The position numbers and the translations under genes were made by a program. Positions 26,271-34,869 of a DNA stretch of 64,000 nt are shown piece by piece (position 1 is the first letter of the stretch; every line of letters starts with the position of its first letter). The notes under the pieces are model-generated. The model was not told the DNA's origin, ran no database searches, and saw nothing but the letters and a program-made list of their open reading frames with translations. The stretch comes from Sphingobacterium sp. UBA5670 (GTDB taxonomy: Bacteria; Bacteroidota; Bacteroidia; Sphingobacteriales; Sphingobacteriaceae). Where the stretch lies: assembly GCF_002420705.1 (NCBI RefSeq), contig NZ_DIIM01000013.1, positions 13,702-77,701 on the forward strand. Direction: 5' to 3'.

Positions 26271-26278
26271 TATTTTTG
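26271..26278 (+). promoter_or_regulatory. clpS -7 box, 4 nt from the ATG
   Basis: TATTTTTG matches TAnnTTTG exactly and is only four bases before the ATG at 26283, predicting transcription to begin at or next to the start codon. Confidence 0.55.
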
Positions 26279-26282
26279 CAGC

Positions 26283-26564
26283 ATGGGTACCCAAACTGCT
26301 GAAGAAACCTTTACGTTAGAAGAGATATTAGCCTCTGTGAAAGAGTCTAATCGACTTATTTTGTGGAATGATGAAACCAATACATTTGAGCATGTGATTC
26401 ATTGTCTCATCTATCATTTGCAATATACCGAGAAGCAAGCCGAAAAGATTGCCTGGAAGGTTCATACCGAAGGAAAATGCGCTGTATTGGAAGGGACCTA
26501 TACAGAAATGGAAATCTATCGTAAGATCCTGAAAGCGGAAGGATTAACAGTCTCTGTGGAGTAA
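26283..26564 (+). CDS. clpS: ATP-dependent Clp protease adaptor ClpS
   Basis: N-end rule adaptor for ClpAP, 93 residues, near the usual length. The substrate-pocket motif LILWNDETNTFEHVI (about 26-40) matches the conserved VLxNDDxTPxxFV pattern in its Bacteroidota form, followed by EKQAEKIAWKVHTEGKC, the family's second helix. It stands alone. The -7 box is four bases upstream, so the mRNA may be leaderless. Confidence 0.92.
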   Translation: MGTQTAEETFTLEEILASVKESNRLILWNDETNTFEHVIHCLIYHLQYTEKQAEKIAWKVHTEGKCAVLEGTYTEMEIYRKILKAEGLTVSVE

Positions 26565-26662
26565 TTTGCTATTCTTTTGTTACCGTAATAATATGGTTAC
26601 GCTTCAATTTTGTCTATAAGTTTTAGTTTTCTTTGCACTATAACTATAAACTAAGCTGAAGC

Positions 26663-29113
26663 ATGTTTTTTAACGCTAAATCGTTTAAATCTTTCTTATT
26701 TTTATTCTTTTTGCCTTTTGTTCTTTTTGCTCAAAAAGGCCAGATCAAAGCTATTGTAGTCGATAGCGAAACTTCTAAACCTATTTCTTCGGCCAGTGCA
26801 GCACTTTTGGATGCCAGCAATAACGCCTTTGTTAAAGGCGCTCAGTCCGTGGATCAAGGATTTCTTTTGTTATCTGATATCAAACCTGGTAAATATAATC
26901 TTCGTATCACTTATATCGGCTACGAGACACAAACTATCCAAGGTGTGGAGGTTGTCGGTACTAAAAGCAAAGATCTGGGTCGAATTGCTTTGAAATCTAC
27001 AGGTAATTTACTGAATGAAGTTGTGATTGAGGCGAGAGCTCCGGCAATGCAAATCGGTATAGACCGTAAAACCTTCAACGTTGGGGAGAGCCTGGTCAGT
27101 GCCGGTGGGACAGCAACCGATGTGCTAGCAAATGTGCCCACTTTGCAGGTTGATCAGGACGGATCTGTCAGTTTGCGTGGATCAAGTAGTGTGAAGATCC
27201 TAATAGATGGGCGAGAATCAGCCCTTGCGGGGAGTGATGTTACTTCTTTGCTACAAAGTCTACCAGCTAATTCAATTGATAAAGTTGAGGTTATTACCAA
27301 CCCTTCCTCTAAATATGACGCGGAAGGTCAGACAGGGATAATCAATATCGTTCTTAAGAAAAATGTGAGGACGGGATTAAATGGATCTGTAAATACTTCA
27401 GCTGGGTCTTATGATAATTATATGGCCGGATTGACTTTGAATTATCGAGACCGGAAGTTTAATTATTTTGGATCTTATAATTTCAACAAGCGCAATATGG
27501 TTGGAAGCGGCGCTGTGGATAATATATTTAAAAACAATAATAGCCAGATATCGAATAATTCTGAATCGTCGAGGAAAGGTAATAGTCATACAATAAAAGC
27601 GGGGGTGGACTATAATCTTTCTGATAAGACTTCATTGAGTCTTTCTGGTAATGTTAGCGTAAGGGATAATAATCGTGGAGAGGACTTGTGGTATCGTTAT
27701 ATTAATCACCCAACCTTATCTGGCACGAGTACGAGAACCTCTAGACAGGTTGAAGATGATTTGGGCTACGAGTTTACGATGGACTTTAGACATCAATTTA
27801 AAAGGTCTGGAGAGGAACTCACGGCCAATGCGAGTTATGGAAGGGATAAAGAAGATGGCACGAATGTTTTTTTACAGCAATTTGATTCTGGTACTCCTAG
27901 CACGGGCCGGAATAATGTGAGCTCAGAAGATGGAAAAAATATAAATATCCAGGCAGATTATGTTTTACCTTTCTCGGAAGATAGTAAGTTTGAGGCCGGT
28001 TATCGCTCTCAGATCAGGAAATCATTCGACACCCAGCTTTCAGATACCTTGGCTGTTGCCAGTGGGAAATATTTAACCGACTACGGTATCAGTAATGACT
28101 TTGATTTTACTTCTACTGTTCATGCCTTATATGCAAATTATCAGGGCAAACTGTCCGATAAGATCGGTTATCAAGTCGGTCTGCGTGCAGAGCAGTTTAA
28201 CCTGAGTTCTACCTATTTTTCAAAAGATCCGGATGTGGTCGATAAGGAGACGAAAGCAAAACAAGATTTCTTTAGGTTATATCCTACCGTATTTTTGACT
28301 TATAATGTAGGTGAAGATGGGGATAAGATTCAATTGAGTTATTCTAGACGGGTACAGCGTGCGAGAGGCTGGCAAGTCAACCCATTTTTGAATGTGTCGG
28401 ATGATATGAACAGACGGCAGGGAAATCCAAATCTTAAACCCGAGGACGTGCACGGATTTGAACTTAGTTTTGCAAAAACCTTTGGGAAGGTGAATTTGAT
28501 TTCCTCCGCATATTTTAATCATACAAGTGAGGTGATGCAGCCTTATGTTTATTTTGTTGACACATTGAGTAGCGTAACCTATAGTAGATGGGAAAACCTG
28601 ACAAGCAGAAATCTCTCCGGATTTGAATTTATTTCTAAAGTAAATGCAACAAAGGACTTTGATTTTACATTCAATCTTAATCTGATCAATATTAATTATA
28701 AAGCTAATGAGGCTTATAACGTTAAAGCATCCAATGGATTTGCCTACAATACCAATTTAACGGCTAATTATCGTTTCACGCCAACGTTCTCCGCTCAAGT
28801 TCGTGGCGAATATAATTCCTCCCGGGTGATGGCACAAGGAAAGATGAATGCAATGAAGGGTGTTGATATAGCTTTGAAAAAAGATGTGCTAAATAAGAAA
28901 GCGTCCATCATGTTTAATGTCAGGGATGTATTTAACACAAGAAAAATGCAGGGCTTTACCGAAACACCGCAATTAAGTTCTAATTTTGAGCATCGTTGGA
29001 TGAAGAGAATGTTCACACTATCACTTTCTTACAGATTCGGTAGCCAAGATTTAAACAAATCAAAAAAGAAAGTGTCAAATACAAATGAAATGGGTGGAGG
29101 AGAGGAATATTAA
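26663..29113 (+). CDS. TonB-dependent-receptor-like outer-membrane beta-barrel protein
   Basis: An 816-residue protein. Signal peptide at 1-23 (FLFFLPFVLFAQ). An N-terminal carboxypeptidase-regulatory-like domain (about 26-110, IVVDSETSKPISSASAALLD) is followed by a plug domain (about 120-225, VLANVPTLQVDQDGSVSLRG and IEVITNPSSKYDAEGQTGIINIV) and a C-terminal barrel of the OMP_b-brl_3 kind, ending near SLSYRFGSQD. These proteins import or display large ligands at the cell surface. No SusD partner follows, so it is not a classic polysaccharide-utilisation pair. Substrate unknown. Confidence 0.88.
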   Translation: MFFNAKSFKSFLFLFFLPFVLFAQKGQIKAIVVDSETSKPISSASAALLDASNNAFVKGAQSVDQGFLLLSDIKPGKYNLRITYIGYETQTIQGVEVVGTKSKDLGRIALKSTGNLLNEVVIEARAPAMQIGIDRKTFNVGESLVSAGGTATDVLANVPTLQVDQDGSVSLRGSSSVKILIDGRESALAGSDVTSLLQSLPANSIDKVEVITNPSSKYDAEGQTGIINIVLKKNVRTGLNGSVNTSAGSYDNYMAGLTLNYRDRKFNYFGSYNFNKRNMVGSGAVDNIFKNNNSQISNNSESSRKGNSHTIKAGVDYNLSDKTSLSLSGNVSVRDNNRGEDLWYRYINHPTLSGTSTRTSRQVEDDLGYEFTMDFRHQFKRSGEELTANASYGRDKEDGTNVFLQQFDSGTPSTGRNNVSSEDGKNINIQADYVLPFSEDSKFEAGYRSQIRKSFDTQLSDTLAVASGKYLTDYGISNDFDFTSTVHALYANYQGKLSDKIGYQVGLRAEQFNLSSTYFSKDPDVVDKETKAKQDFFRLYPTVFLTYNVGEDGDKIQLSYSRRVQRARGWQVNPFLNVSDDMNRRQGNPNLKPEDVHGFELSFAKTFGKVNLISSAYFNHTSEVMQPYVYFVDTLSSVTYSRWENLTSRNLSGFEFISKVNATKDFDFTFNLNLININYKANEAYNVKASNGFAYNTNLTANYRFTPTFSAQVRGEYNSSRVMAQGKMNAMKGVDIALKKDVLNKKASIMFNVRDVFNTRKMQGFTETPQLSSNFEHRWMKRMFTLSLSYRFGSQDLNKSKKKVSNTNEMGGGEEY

Positions 29114-29180
29114 AAAATATTCCTCTTTATAAGCCCAAATGCTTAAATTTAATTTTAAAACAAACCTAAAACTAAAAAGA

Positions 29181-29990
29181 ATGAAGTTATTAAAAACAGT
29201 TCTTGCGGTATCGGTGATTGCTTTTTCAGCACATCTTAATACTGCCGTAGCGCAAGCGAAAAAAGAGGTTCCTGCTTACAAAATCTTAGATTTACCACGT
29301 GTAGATATCAAGAAATTTAAAAAGAATAAAGCCGGTGCTTATGTTATTTTTGATGGTACTTCTATGGAAGGATGGAGAGGTTACGACAAAACTGTAGTCC
29401 CAAAAAGATGGGTGATTAACGAAGGAGCGATCAAATTTGACAGCCAAGCCAATGTTGGTAAAGAAGAAGGTGGAGATTTGGTGTTTGCACATGATTTCAA
29501 GAATTTCGAATTGGAAATGGAGTGGAAAGTTGCTAAAGGGGCTAATTCAGGTATTTTCTTTTTAGCAAAAGAAGTTGAAGGACAACCGATTTATATCTCC
29601 TCTCCAGAATGTCAGGTTTTGGATAATGAAAATCATCCTGATGCTAAAATGGGGGTTGACGGAAACCGTAAATCCACTTCATTATACGACATGATACCTG
29701 CTAAGCCGCAAAACGGCAAACCTTATGGTGAGTGGAACAAAGTTAAGATCAGAGTAAATAATGGAAAGGTTGAACATTTTCAAAACGGTGTAAAAGTTGT
29801 TGAATATACTTTATGGGATAAGTCGTGGATTGATCTATTGCAAAAAAGTAAATTCAGCGAAGAGAAATGGCCATTGGCTTTTGAATTGTTGAGTCATGTT
29901 GGTGGCGATAGCAAATCAGGGCTTATCGGTCTTCAGGATCACGGAAACGATGTCTGGTTTAAGAATATTACCGTAAAGGTTCTAAAATAG
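29181..29990 (+). CDS. secreted DUF1080 (3-keto-disaccharide hydrolase-like) protein
   Basis: A 269-residue protein. I chose the ATG at 29181 because it gives a clean signal peptide (LLKTVLAVSVIAFSAHLNTAVAQ) ending near residue 24; the ATG at 29139 would add 14 unneeded residues. The DUF1080 fold is visible from YVIFDGTSMEGWRG through GDLVFAHDFKNFELEMEWK to GLIGLQDHG near the end. Family members cleave keto-sugars or bind glycans in the periplasm. A shared terminator follows. Confidence 0.88.
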   Translation: MKLLKTVLAVSVIAFSAHLNTAVAQAKKEVPAYKILDLPRVDIKKFKKNKAGAYVIFDGTSMEGWRGYDKTVVPKRWVINEGAIKFDSQANVGKEEGGDLVFAHDFKNFELEMEWKVAKGANSGIFFLAKEVEGQPIYISSPECQVLDNENHPDAKMGVDGNRKSTSLYDMIPAKPQNGKPYGEWNKVKIRVNNGKVEHFQNGVKVVEYTLWDKSWIDLLQKSKFSEEKWPLAFELLSHVGGDSKSGLIGLQDHGNDVWFKNITVKVLK

Positions 29991-30021
29991 AAAAAGCAGC
30001 TTTAAGCTGCTTTTTCTATTT
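29985..30021. terminator. bidirectional terminator, 16-bp perfect stem
   Basis: AAATAGAAAAAGCAGC and GCTGCTTTTTCTATTT pair perfectly around a TTTAA loop. It lies between the convergent DUF1080 and yjjG genes. Confidence 0.88.
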
Positions 30022-30022
30022 T

Positions 30023-30727
30023 TTATAGTATCGATTGCAGTTCTTTTAAATCGATGATCATATGCGATACATCTGCTGGTTTTTCGACGATATTTGGATT
30101 AAAGAAAATGGCATCCATACCTACATTTGCAGCTCCACGGATGTCTGCATCAAGGTTATCTCCAATCATCAGTGATTGATGCGCCTGCGCTTGAGCAGTC
30201 GTCATAGCAAACTCAAATATTCGGGGATCGGGTTTGTTCACACCGATGACCTCTGAAATAAAAATATTTTTGAAATATTTTTTTAGGTTGCTCTTTTCCA
30301 GTTTGGTCTCACAAGCCTCTTTAAAGCCATTAGATATCAAGTGAAGATTGTATCTGTCACCTAAATACGTTAGCGTTTCATGTGCGTGAGGGAACAGGTT
30401 TGTTTTCTGGGGGCAGATAGCGAGATATTCCAGTTCAAATTCCTCAGGAAATAATTCAGGATCCACACCAAGTTCTGTAAATGTATCCGCAAACCGTGCT
30501 TTCCTTAATTCCGGTTTTGAGATCTTTCCATGATGATAGAGTCCCCAAAGTCGATGATTATTAACCGTATAAGTTTCTATAAAACGAGTGGATGAATCTT
30601 GGTTGAACAAGTGATCAAACTTGTATTTAAAATATAGCTCGTGCAGACTTTCTTCGGCATTTTTATCGAAATCCCATATTGTATGATCGAGGTCGAAGAA
30701 AATGTCTTTTTTCTCGTGATTAAACAT
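30023..30727 (-). CDS. yjjG: YjjG-family HAD nucleotidase
   Basis: A 234-residue HAD phosphatase. Motif I FFDLDHTIWDF (about 8-18) carries the nucleophile Asp, motif II is the Ser in LISNGF, motif III the Lys of GVNKPDPRIF and motif IV GDNLDADIRGA. YjjG removes phosphate from non-canonical pyrimidine nucleotides. I used the ATG at 30727. The frame extends to a TTG at 30733, but the -7 box TAATTTTG ends at 30731, so that TTG cannot be the start. Confidence 0.9.
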   Translation of the reverse strand: MFNHEKKDIFFDLDHTIWDFDKNAEESLHELYFKYKFDHLFNQDSSTRFIETYTVNNHRLWGLYHHGKISKPELRKARFADTFTELGVDPELFPEEFELEYLAICPQKTNLFPHAHETLTYLGDRYNLHLISNGFKEACETKLEKSNLKKYFKNIFISEVIGVNKPDPRIFEFAMTTAQAQAHQSLMIGDNLDADIRGAANVGMDAIFFNPNIVEKPADVSHMIIDLKELQSIL

Positions 30728-30730
30728 ATG

Positions 30731-30738
30731 CAAAATTA
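30731..30738 (-). promoter_or_regulatory. yjjG -7 box, 3 nt from the ATG
   Basis: The minus strand reads TAATTTTG, an exact TAnnTTTG match three bases before the ATG at 30727. A TTG at 30762-30760 gives a -33 spacing of 21 bases. A leaderless mRNA is predicted. Confidence 0.55.
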
Positions 30739-30938
30739 AAACAAATTAACCTAAAATTCCAAGTCAGTTGGGTTATCCAGTGATGAAATTAAAGGTCACT
30801 TTTAGCGATATCGCTTTTCCGATTGTTTATATGACTGTTTGATGATTTTAGTCTTATTGCGAATCGGTTAATTTTCTTCTTTGTGTCATAATCCTTCGGA
30901 TATTTCCGAATACATGGGTGAATACCTATTTTTGTCAC

Positions 30939-31814
30939 ATGAAGAAAGCGCTGTTACTCTTTTATTTTCTATTGTTCTACGCGGTTATGCAACTGATATG
31001 GTGGGGAGTGATGTTTATTCGCTTTGATCCTAGTAAAAAGAACATGATTATAGGAGAAGGAATATTCTTTTTGATCATCTTTTTATGGGGAGCATGGCGC
31101 TTGAAGCGACTGGTTGAAAGAGAACAAAAATTATTACAGCAACAGCAGAATTTTCTTTTGGCTATTACACATGAACTGAAATCACCGTTGGCTTCTGTCA
31201 AATTATATATTCAAACGATTTTGAGACGCGATCTGGATAAGGAACAGCAGCAGACATTCTTGAGGAATTCACTAAAGGATATCGAACGTTTAGATGATTT
31301 AGTGGAAAATGTGTTGATGACCACCAAATTGGACAGCCGCAATTACAGTATGCCGAAAGAAGATTTTAATTTTACTTCTTTGGTAGAGCAGATCGTTGAC
31401 AGGCTTCAAAAGAATTCTTGTAGTTCGCAAGTTTTGAAACCTTATTTGGAAGCGGATATTATTATTCATGCTGATAAGTTTGCGATAAGCAATGTAGTTA
31501 CCAATCTAATTGAAAATGCTATTAAGTATTCACCGGCTTGTGCTATGGTGGATGTGAAATTATATACGGAGAATAATAAAATAATTTTTTCTGTTGCTGA
31601 CCATGGTATCGGTATCAGTGATGAGGAGAAAAAACTTATCTTTAATAAGTTTTATCGCGTGGGTAGTGAAGCGACACGGAAAACCAAAGGTACAGGTTTG
31701 GGGTTATATATCGTGAAAACTGTGTTGCAGAAACACGACGCGACCATAAAAGTTAAAGATAACACTCCTAAAGGGAGTATTTTTGAAGTAACATTTGAAA
31801 GAAATGCAAAGTAA
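30939..31814 (+). CDS. sensor histidine kinase with two TM helices
   Basis: A 291-residue kinase with two N-terminal transmembrane helices (about 4-27 and 36-53), almost no periplasmic loop and no extra sensor domain. The HisKA phospho-acceptor is His78 in AITHELKSPL. The HATPase domain carries NLIENAIKYSP (N box), ADHGIGISDEE (G1), NKFYRVGS (F box) and KGTGLGLYIV (G2). I used the ATG at 30939; a GTG at 30918 would extend it by seven residues. Its last 11 bases overlap the response regulator. A sensor with no extracytoplasmic domain may sense membrane or redox state. Confidence 0.92.
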   Translation: MKKALLLFYFLLFYAVMQLIWWGVMFIRFDPSKKNMIIGEGIFFLIIFLWGAWRLKRLVEREQKLLQQQQNFLLAITHELKSPLASVKLYIQTILRRDLDKEQQQTFLRNSLKDIERLDDLVENVLMTTKLDSRNYSMPKEDFNFTSLVEQIVDRLQKNSCSSQVLKPYLEADIIIHADKFAISNVVTNLIENAIKYSPACAMVDVKLYTENNKIIFSVADHGIGISDEEKKLIFNKFYRVGSEATRKTKGTGLGLYIVKTVLQKHDATIKVKDNTPKGSIFEVTFERNAK

Positions 31815-32511
31815 ACAAAGAATATTACTTGTCGAAGATGAAGAACACTTGTTAGAAGCTATCAAGTTGAATCTCGAAATGGAAGGTTACCGTGTTACTA
31901 CGGCTACCGACGGAAAAAAAGCATTAAAGGTATTCAAGGAAGAACGTTTCAACTTGGTGGTTTTAGATGTGATGATTCCGGAAATTGATGGATTCCAAGT
32001 TGCTGAAACTATTCGACTGCAAAACACTGAAGTTCCTATCATGTTTTTAACTGCGAAAAATAGCAGCGAGGATCGAATTACAGGTCTTAAAAAGGGAGCT
32101 GACGACTATTTGGTAAAACCTTTCAACTTGGAGGAACTGATCCTTCGTGTCGGAAATCTGGTGCGTCGTGGTATGAAACCGGACGATCTGAAGGAGTTAA
32201 ATTCTTACCAAATCGGTGATAAAACGATCTATTTTAATTCTTATGAACTGCATCATGCGGATGGTACCATCACTTCTTTGACCAAGAAAGAAACGATGTT
32301 ATTGAAGCTGTTGATTGAAAGGCGTAATGAGGCTGTATCGCGTGAGCAAATATTGGAGACCGTATGGAATTACGATGTTTATCCATCGACACGTACGATC
32401 GATAACTTTATCCTAACTTTCCGGAAATATTTCGAGCCAGATCAAAAACATCCTATCTATTTCCATTCTATCAGAGGTGTTGGTTATAAGTTTACCGACA
32501 ATAACGCATAG
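31804..32511 (+). CDS. OmpR-type response regulator
   Basis: A 235-residue regulator. The receiver domain (about 5-120) has the acidic pocket EDEE at 11-14, the phospho-acceptor Asp55 in VVLDVMIP, a Thr in FLTAKN and Lys in YLVKPFN. A Trans_reg_C winged helix (about 135-234, ending SIRGVGYKF) follows. Start is the ATG at 31804, overlapping the kinase by 11 bases; the TTG at 31795 is a less likely start. The pair regulates something in this operon or elsewhere. Confidence 0.94.
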   Translation: MQSKQRILLVEDEEHLLEAIKLNLEMEGYRVTTATDGKKALKVFKEERFNLVVLDVMIPEIDGFQVAETIRLQNTEVPIMFLTAKNSSEDRITGLKKGADDYLVKPFNLEELILRVGNLVRRGMKPDDLKELNSYQIGDKTIYFNSYELHHADGTITSLTKKETMLLKLLIERRNEAVSREQILETVWNYDVYPSTRTIDNFILTFRKYFEPDQKHPIYFHSIRGVGYKFTDNNA

Positions 32512-32521
32512 GTAGAAAGAG

Positions 32522-33040
32522 ATGATGACGATCAGGGCTAGAATAGCCGTTATTTTTATTGCTGCATTGTTTTTGGGCTATGGCTTATACCAAGGGCATT
32601 ATCAAACTGCTGTGCTAATAGCAGGTGGAATTGGCTACTTGATTTGGAGTCATTTTAGAGAAGGGTCCGTTTTTTTGGCAACGCAGGCTTTCCATAGGCA
32701 AGATTATGAAAAGACAAAAAATTTGCTCGCTGAGATAAGGAATCCCGACGCACTTCGTAAAGGCAGACGCAATTTCTATGAATTTATGATGGGAAATATT
32801 GCGCTTAAAGAAGAACGTGTCGATGAGGCTGAATATCATTTTCAGCTAGCTTCGCGTCTGCCTTGGAAAAAAGATAATGAAAAGGGGATGGTTATGATTA
32901 ATCTGGCAAATATAGCGTTGCGAAAGTTGGATTATGAAAGAGCGAGAGCTTATACAGATGTTGCCAATAAGTTACATCTGACGGCTAGACAGAACAGCAT
33001 TATTACAAAAATAGAAAACGAAATTTCAAAACATTTATAG
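32522..33040 (+). CDS. small two-TM protein with TPR-like helices
   Basis: A 172-residue protein. Two hydrophobic segments at about 7-22 and 28-45 are followed by TPR-like helix pairs (about 55-165; QDYEKTKNLLAEIR, VDEAEYHFQLASRLPW and LDYERARAYTDVANKL). It starts 10 bases after the response regulator and its stop shares one base with the hemE start, so the genes are tightly linked. Function not recognised. Confidence 0.7.
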   Translation: MMTIRARIAVIFIAALFLGYGLYQGHYQTAVLIAGGIGYLIWSHFREGSVFLATQAFHRQDYEKTKNLLAEIRNPDALRKGRRNFYEFMMGNIALKEERVDEAEYHFQLASRLPWKKDNEKGMVMINLANIALRKLDYERARAYTDVANKLHLTARQNSIITKIENEISKHL

Positions 33041-34077
33041 TGAGTACTACTTTACAAAACGACTTATTGATTAGAGCTGCATTTTCGCAGCAAACGGAAA
33101 GACCTCCTGTGTGGATGATGCGTCAAGCTGGACGCTTTATGAAGGAATATTGGGATATCAAGAATAAATATTCCTTTTTGGAGATGTGCAAAACACCAGA
33201 AATTGCTGCGGATGTCACTATGCTTCCGGTAGATTTGCTAGGCATTGATGCGGCTATTTTATTTTCTGATATTTTAGTCACAGCTGAAGCGATGGGAGGG
33301 GATCTGTCTTTTGAACAAGGCGTAGGCCCTCGTTTTTCTAATCCTGTTCGTTCTATAAAGGATGCAGAAGCTTTGTCCACCAACTGTTTGGATAAATTGC
33401 AGTATGTTGCTGATGCCATCAAAGTAATCCAGCAGCGTCTTGATAATCGTATTCCCCTAATCGGATTTGCAGGAGCTCCATTTACGATCTTGAGTTATTT
33501 GGTTGAAGGTGGATCTTCAAAAGATTTTAAGCTGACTAAGTTGATGTTGAATAATCAGCCTGAATTGGCGCATATGATTCTTCAAAAGATCGCCGATGTC
33601 ACGGTTGAATATCTGAACATGCAGATTGCTGCTGGCGTAAATGCGATTCAATTATTTGATAGCTGGGCCTTGGCTCTATCATGGAATGATTACCGTGATT
33701 TTTCGCATTATTATAATAAGCAGATTATCGCTAAGTTAAATCGTAAGGATATTCCAGTCATTTCCTTTTGCAAAGGATCGTCTGTTTTTGCACCTATGAT
33801 GGTCGAAGCACAACCTGATGTTGTTTCTATTGATTGGAATGCAGATTTAAAAAACATGAAACAATCTCTACCACAAGGTATTGCTGTCCAAGGGAATTTG
33901 GATCCATTTGTTCTTTACGCCGATAAATCTGTTATCAAAAAGAAAATCATAGACTTATTTGAACGCATGAGAGGCGAAAATGGCTTTATTTTCAACTTGG
34001 GCCATGGTATTATGCCAGATATTCCTTTTGATAATGTAAAATATGCCATTGAGGTAGTGAAAGAGTTTCGCTATTAG
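33040..34077 (+). CDS. hemE: uroporphyrinogen decarboxylase
   Basis: Converts uroporphyrinogen III to coproporphyrinogen III in heme synthesis. It is 345 residues, standard length. The N-terminal RPPVWMMRQAGRFMKEY (about 20-36) and the active-site Asp region SDILVTAEAMG are diagnostic, as is the final FNLGHGIMPD. It starts with GTG at 33040, overlapping the TPR gene's stop by one base. It appears to be co-transcribed with the two-component system. Confidence 0.96.
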   Translation: MSTTLQNDLLIRAAFSQQTERPPVWMMRQAGRFMKEYWDIKNKYSFLEMCKTPEIAADVTMLPVDLLGIDAAILFSDILVTAEAMGGDLSFEQGVGPRFSNPVRSIKDAEALSTNCLDKLQYVADAIKVIQQRLDNRIPLIGFAGAPFTILSYLVEGGSSKDFKLTKLMLNNQPELAHMILQKIADVTVEYLNMQIAAGVNAIQLFDSWALALSWNDYRDFSHYYNKQIIAKLNRKDIPVISFCKGSSVFAPMMVEAQPDVVSIDWNADLKNMKQSLPQGIAVQGNLDPFVLYADKSVIKKKIIDLFERMRGENGFIFNLGHGIMPDIPFDNVKYAIEVVKEFRY

Positions 34078-34092
34078 TTTTGCGTATTATTT

Positions 34093-34130
34093 AATAACAA
34101 AGGACTTGCTTGTGCAAGTCCTTTGTTATT
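34093..34130 (+). terminator. hemE operon terminator
   Basis: A perfect 17-base-pair stem (AATAACAAAGGACTTGC and its complement) with a TTGT loop lies 16 bases after hemE. The following T run is short (TTTT interrupted), but the stem is long. Confidence 0.8.
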
Positions 34131-34218
34131 TTAAGTCAGTTATTTCTTTATTCAAGAATACGACATTTCAATTTTTGTATATTGGATGTAAGATTTATGC
34201 AATTGGCAATTGAAGATA

Positions 34219-34247
34219 TTGATTACTATTAACTTTTCTTATTTTTG
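34219..34247 (+). promoter_or_regulatory. hemJ promoter (-33 TTG, -7 TATTTTTG)
   Basis: TTG at 34219-34221, an 18-base spacer and TATTTTTG at 34240-34247, five bases before the ATG at 34253. A leaderless or nearly leaderless transcript is predicted. Confidence 0.55.
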
Positions 34248-34252
34248 TAACT

Positions 34253-34792
34253 ATGGTCTATTTGTATGCGAAAGCGGTTCATATTATCTTTGTAGTTTGT
34301 TGGATGGCTGGATTGTTTTATATTGTACGACTATTCATCTACCATACAGAAGCGAAATCTAAGTCAGTTGAAGAATATGGGATTTTGCATAGACAATTTA
34401 CTTTAATGGAAAGTAAACTGTGGTGGATTATCACAACGCCCGCCATGTACCTCACTATTGTAGCAGCTCTTGTGATGCTCTATCTTAATCCTGGTTTGCT
34501 GACGATGGGCTGGATGCATGTTAAGCTTACATTCGTCTTAGGATTAATTCTTTATCATTTTTCCTGTCAGCGGATCATGTTTCAATTACAAAGTGAGTCG
34601 TCCAACTGGTCTTCAACGAAATTAAGACTTTGGAACGAACTTGCCACAGTTTTATTATTTGCAATTGTATTTACAGTTGTTCTAAAATCAGCCCTAAATT
34701 GGATATTTGGTGTTTTAGGACTTTTAATCTTATCTATTGCTCTGATGATGGCTGTAAAACTTTATAAGAAGTTCAGGAACAAGAGTGCCTAG
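34253..34792 (+). CDS. hemJ: HemJ-type protoporphyrinogen oxidase
   Basis: A 179-residue four-helix membrane protein. The family motif AVHIIFVVCWMAGLFYIVRLFIYH at the N-terminus includes the conserved His and the RLF and YH residues, and WWIITTPAM and MHVKLTF follow with a conserved His and Lys. HemJ oxidises protoporphyrinogen IX, the step before iron insertion. It sits after hemE, consistent with heme synthesis. The symbol rests on motif likeness and neighbourhood. Confidence 0.85.
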   Translation: MVYLYAKAVHIIFVVCWMAGLFYIVRLFIYHTEAKSKSVEEYGILHRQFTLMESKLWWIITTPAMYLTIVAALVMLYLNPGLLTMGWMHVKLTFVLGLILYHFSCQRIMFQLQSESSNWSSTKLRLWNELATVLLFAIVFTVVLKSALNWIFGVLGLLILSIALMMAVKLYKKFRNKSA

Positions 34793-34869
34793 TGCCAAAT
34801 ATTAAATTCTCTGTTTTCTTAATCCTTTTATATTCTTTGTAGTCGAACGAATATAAATTGAAGAGGATT

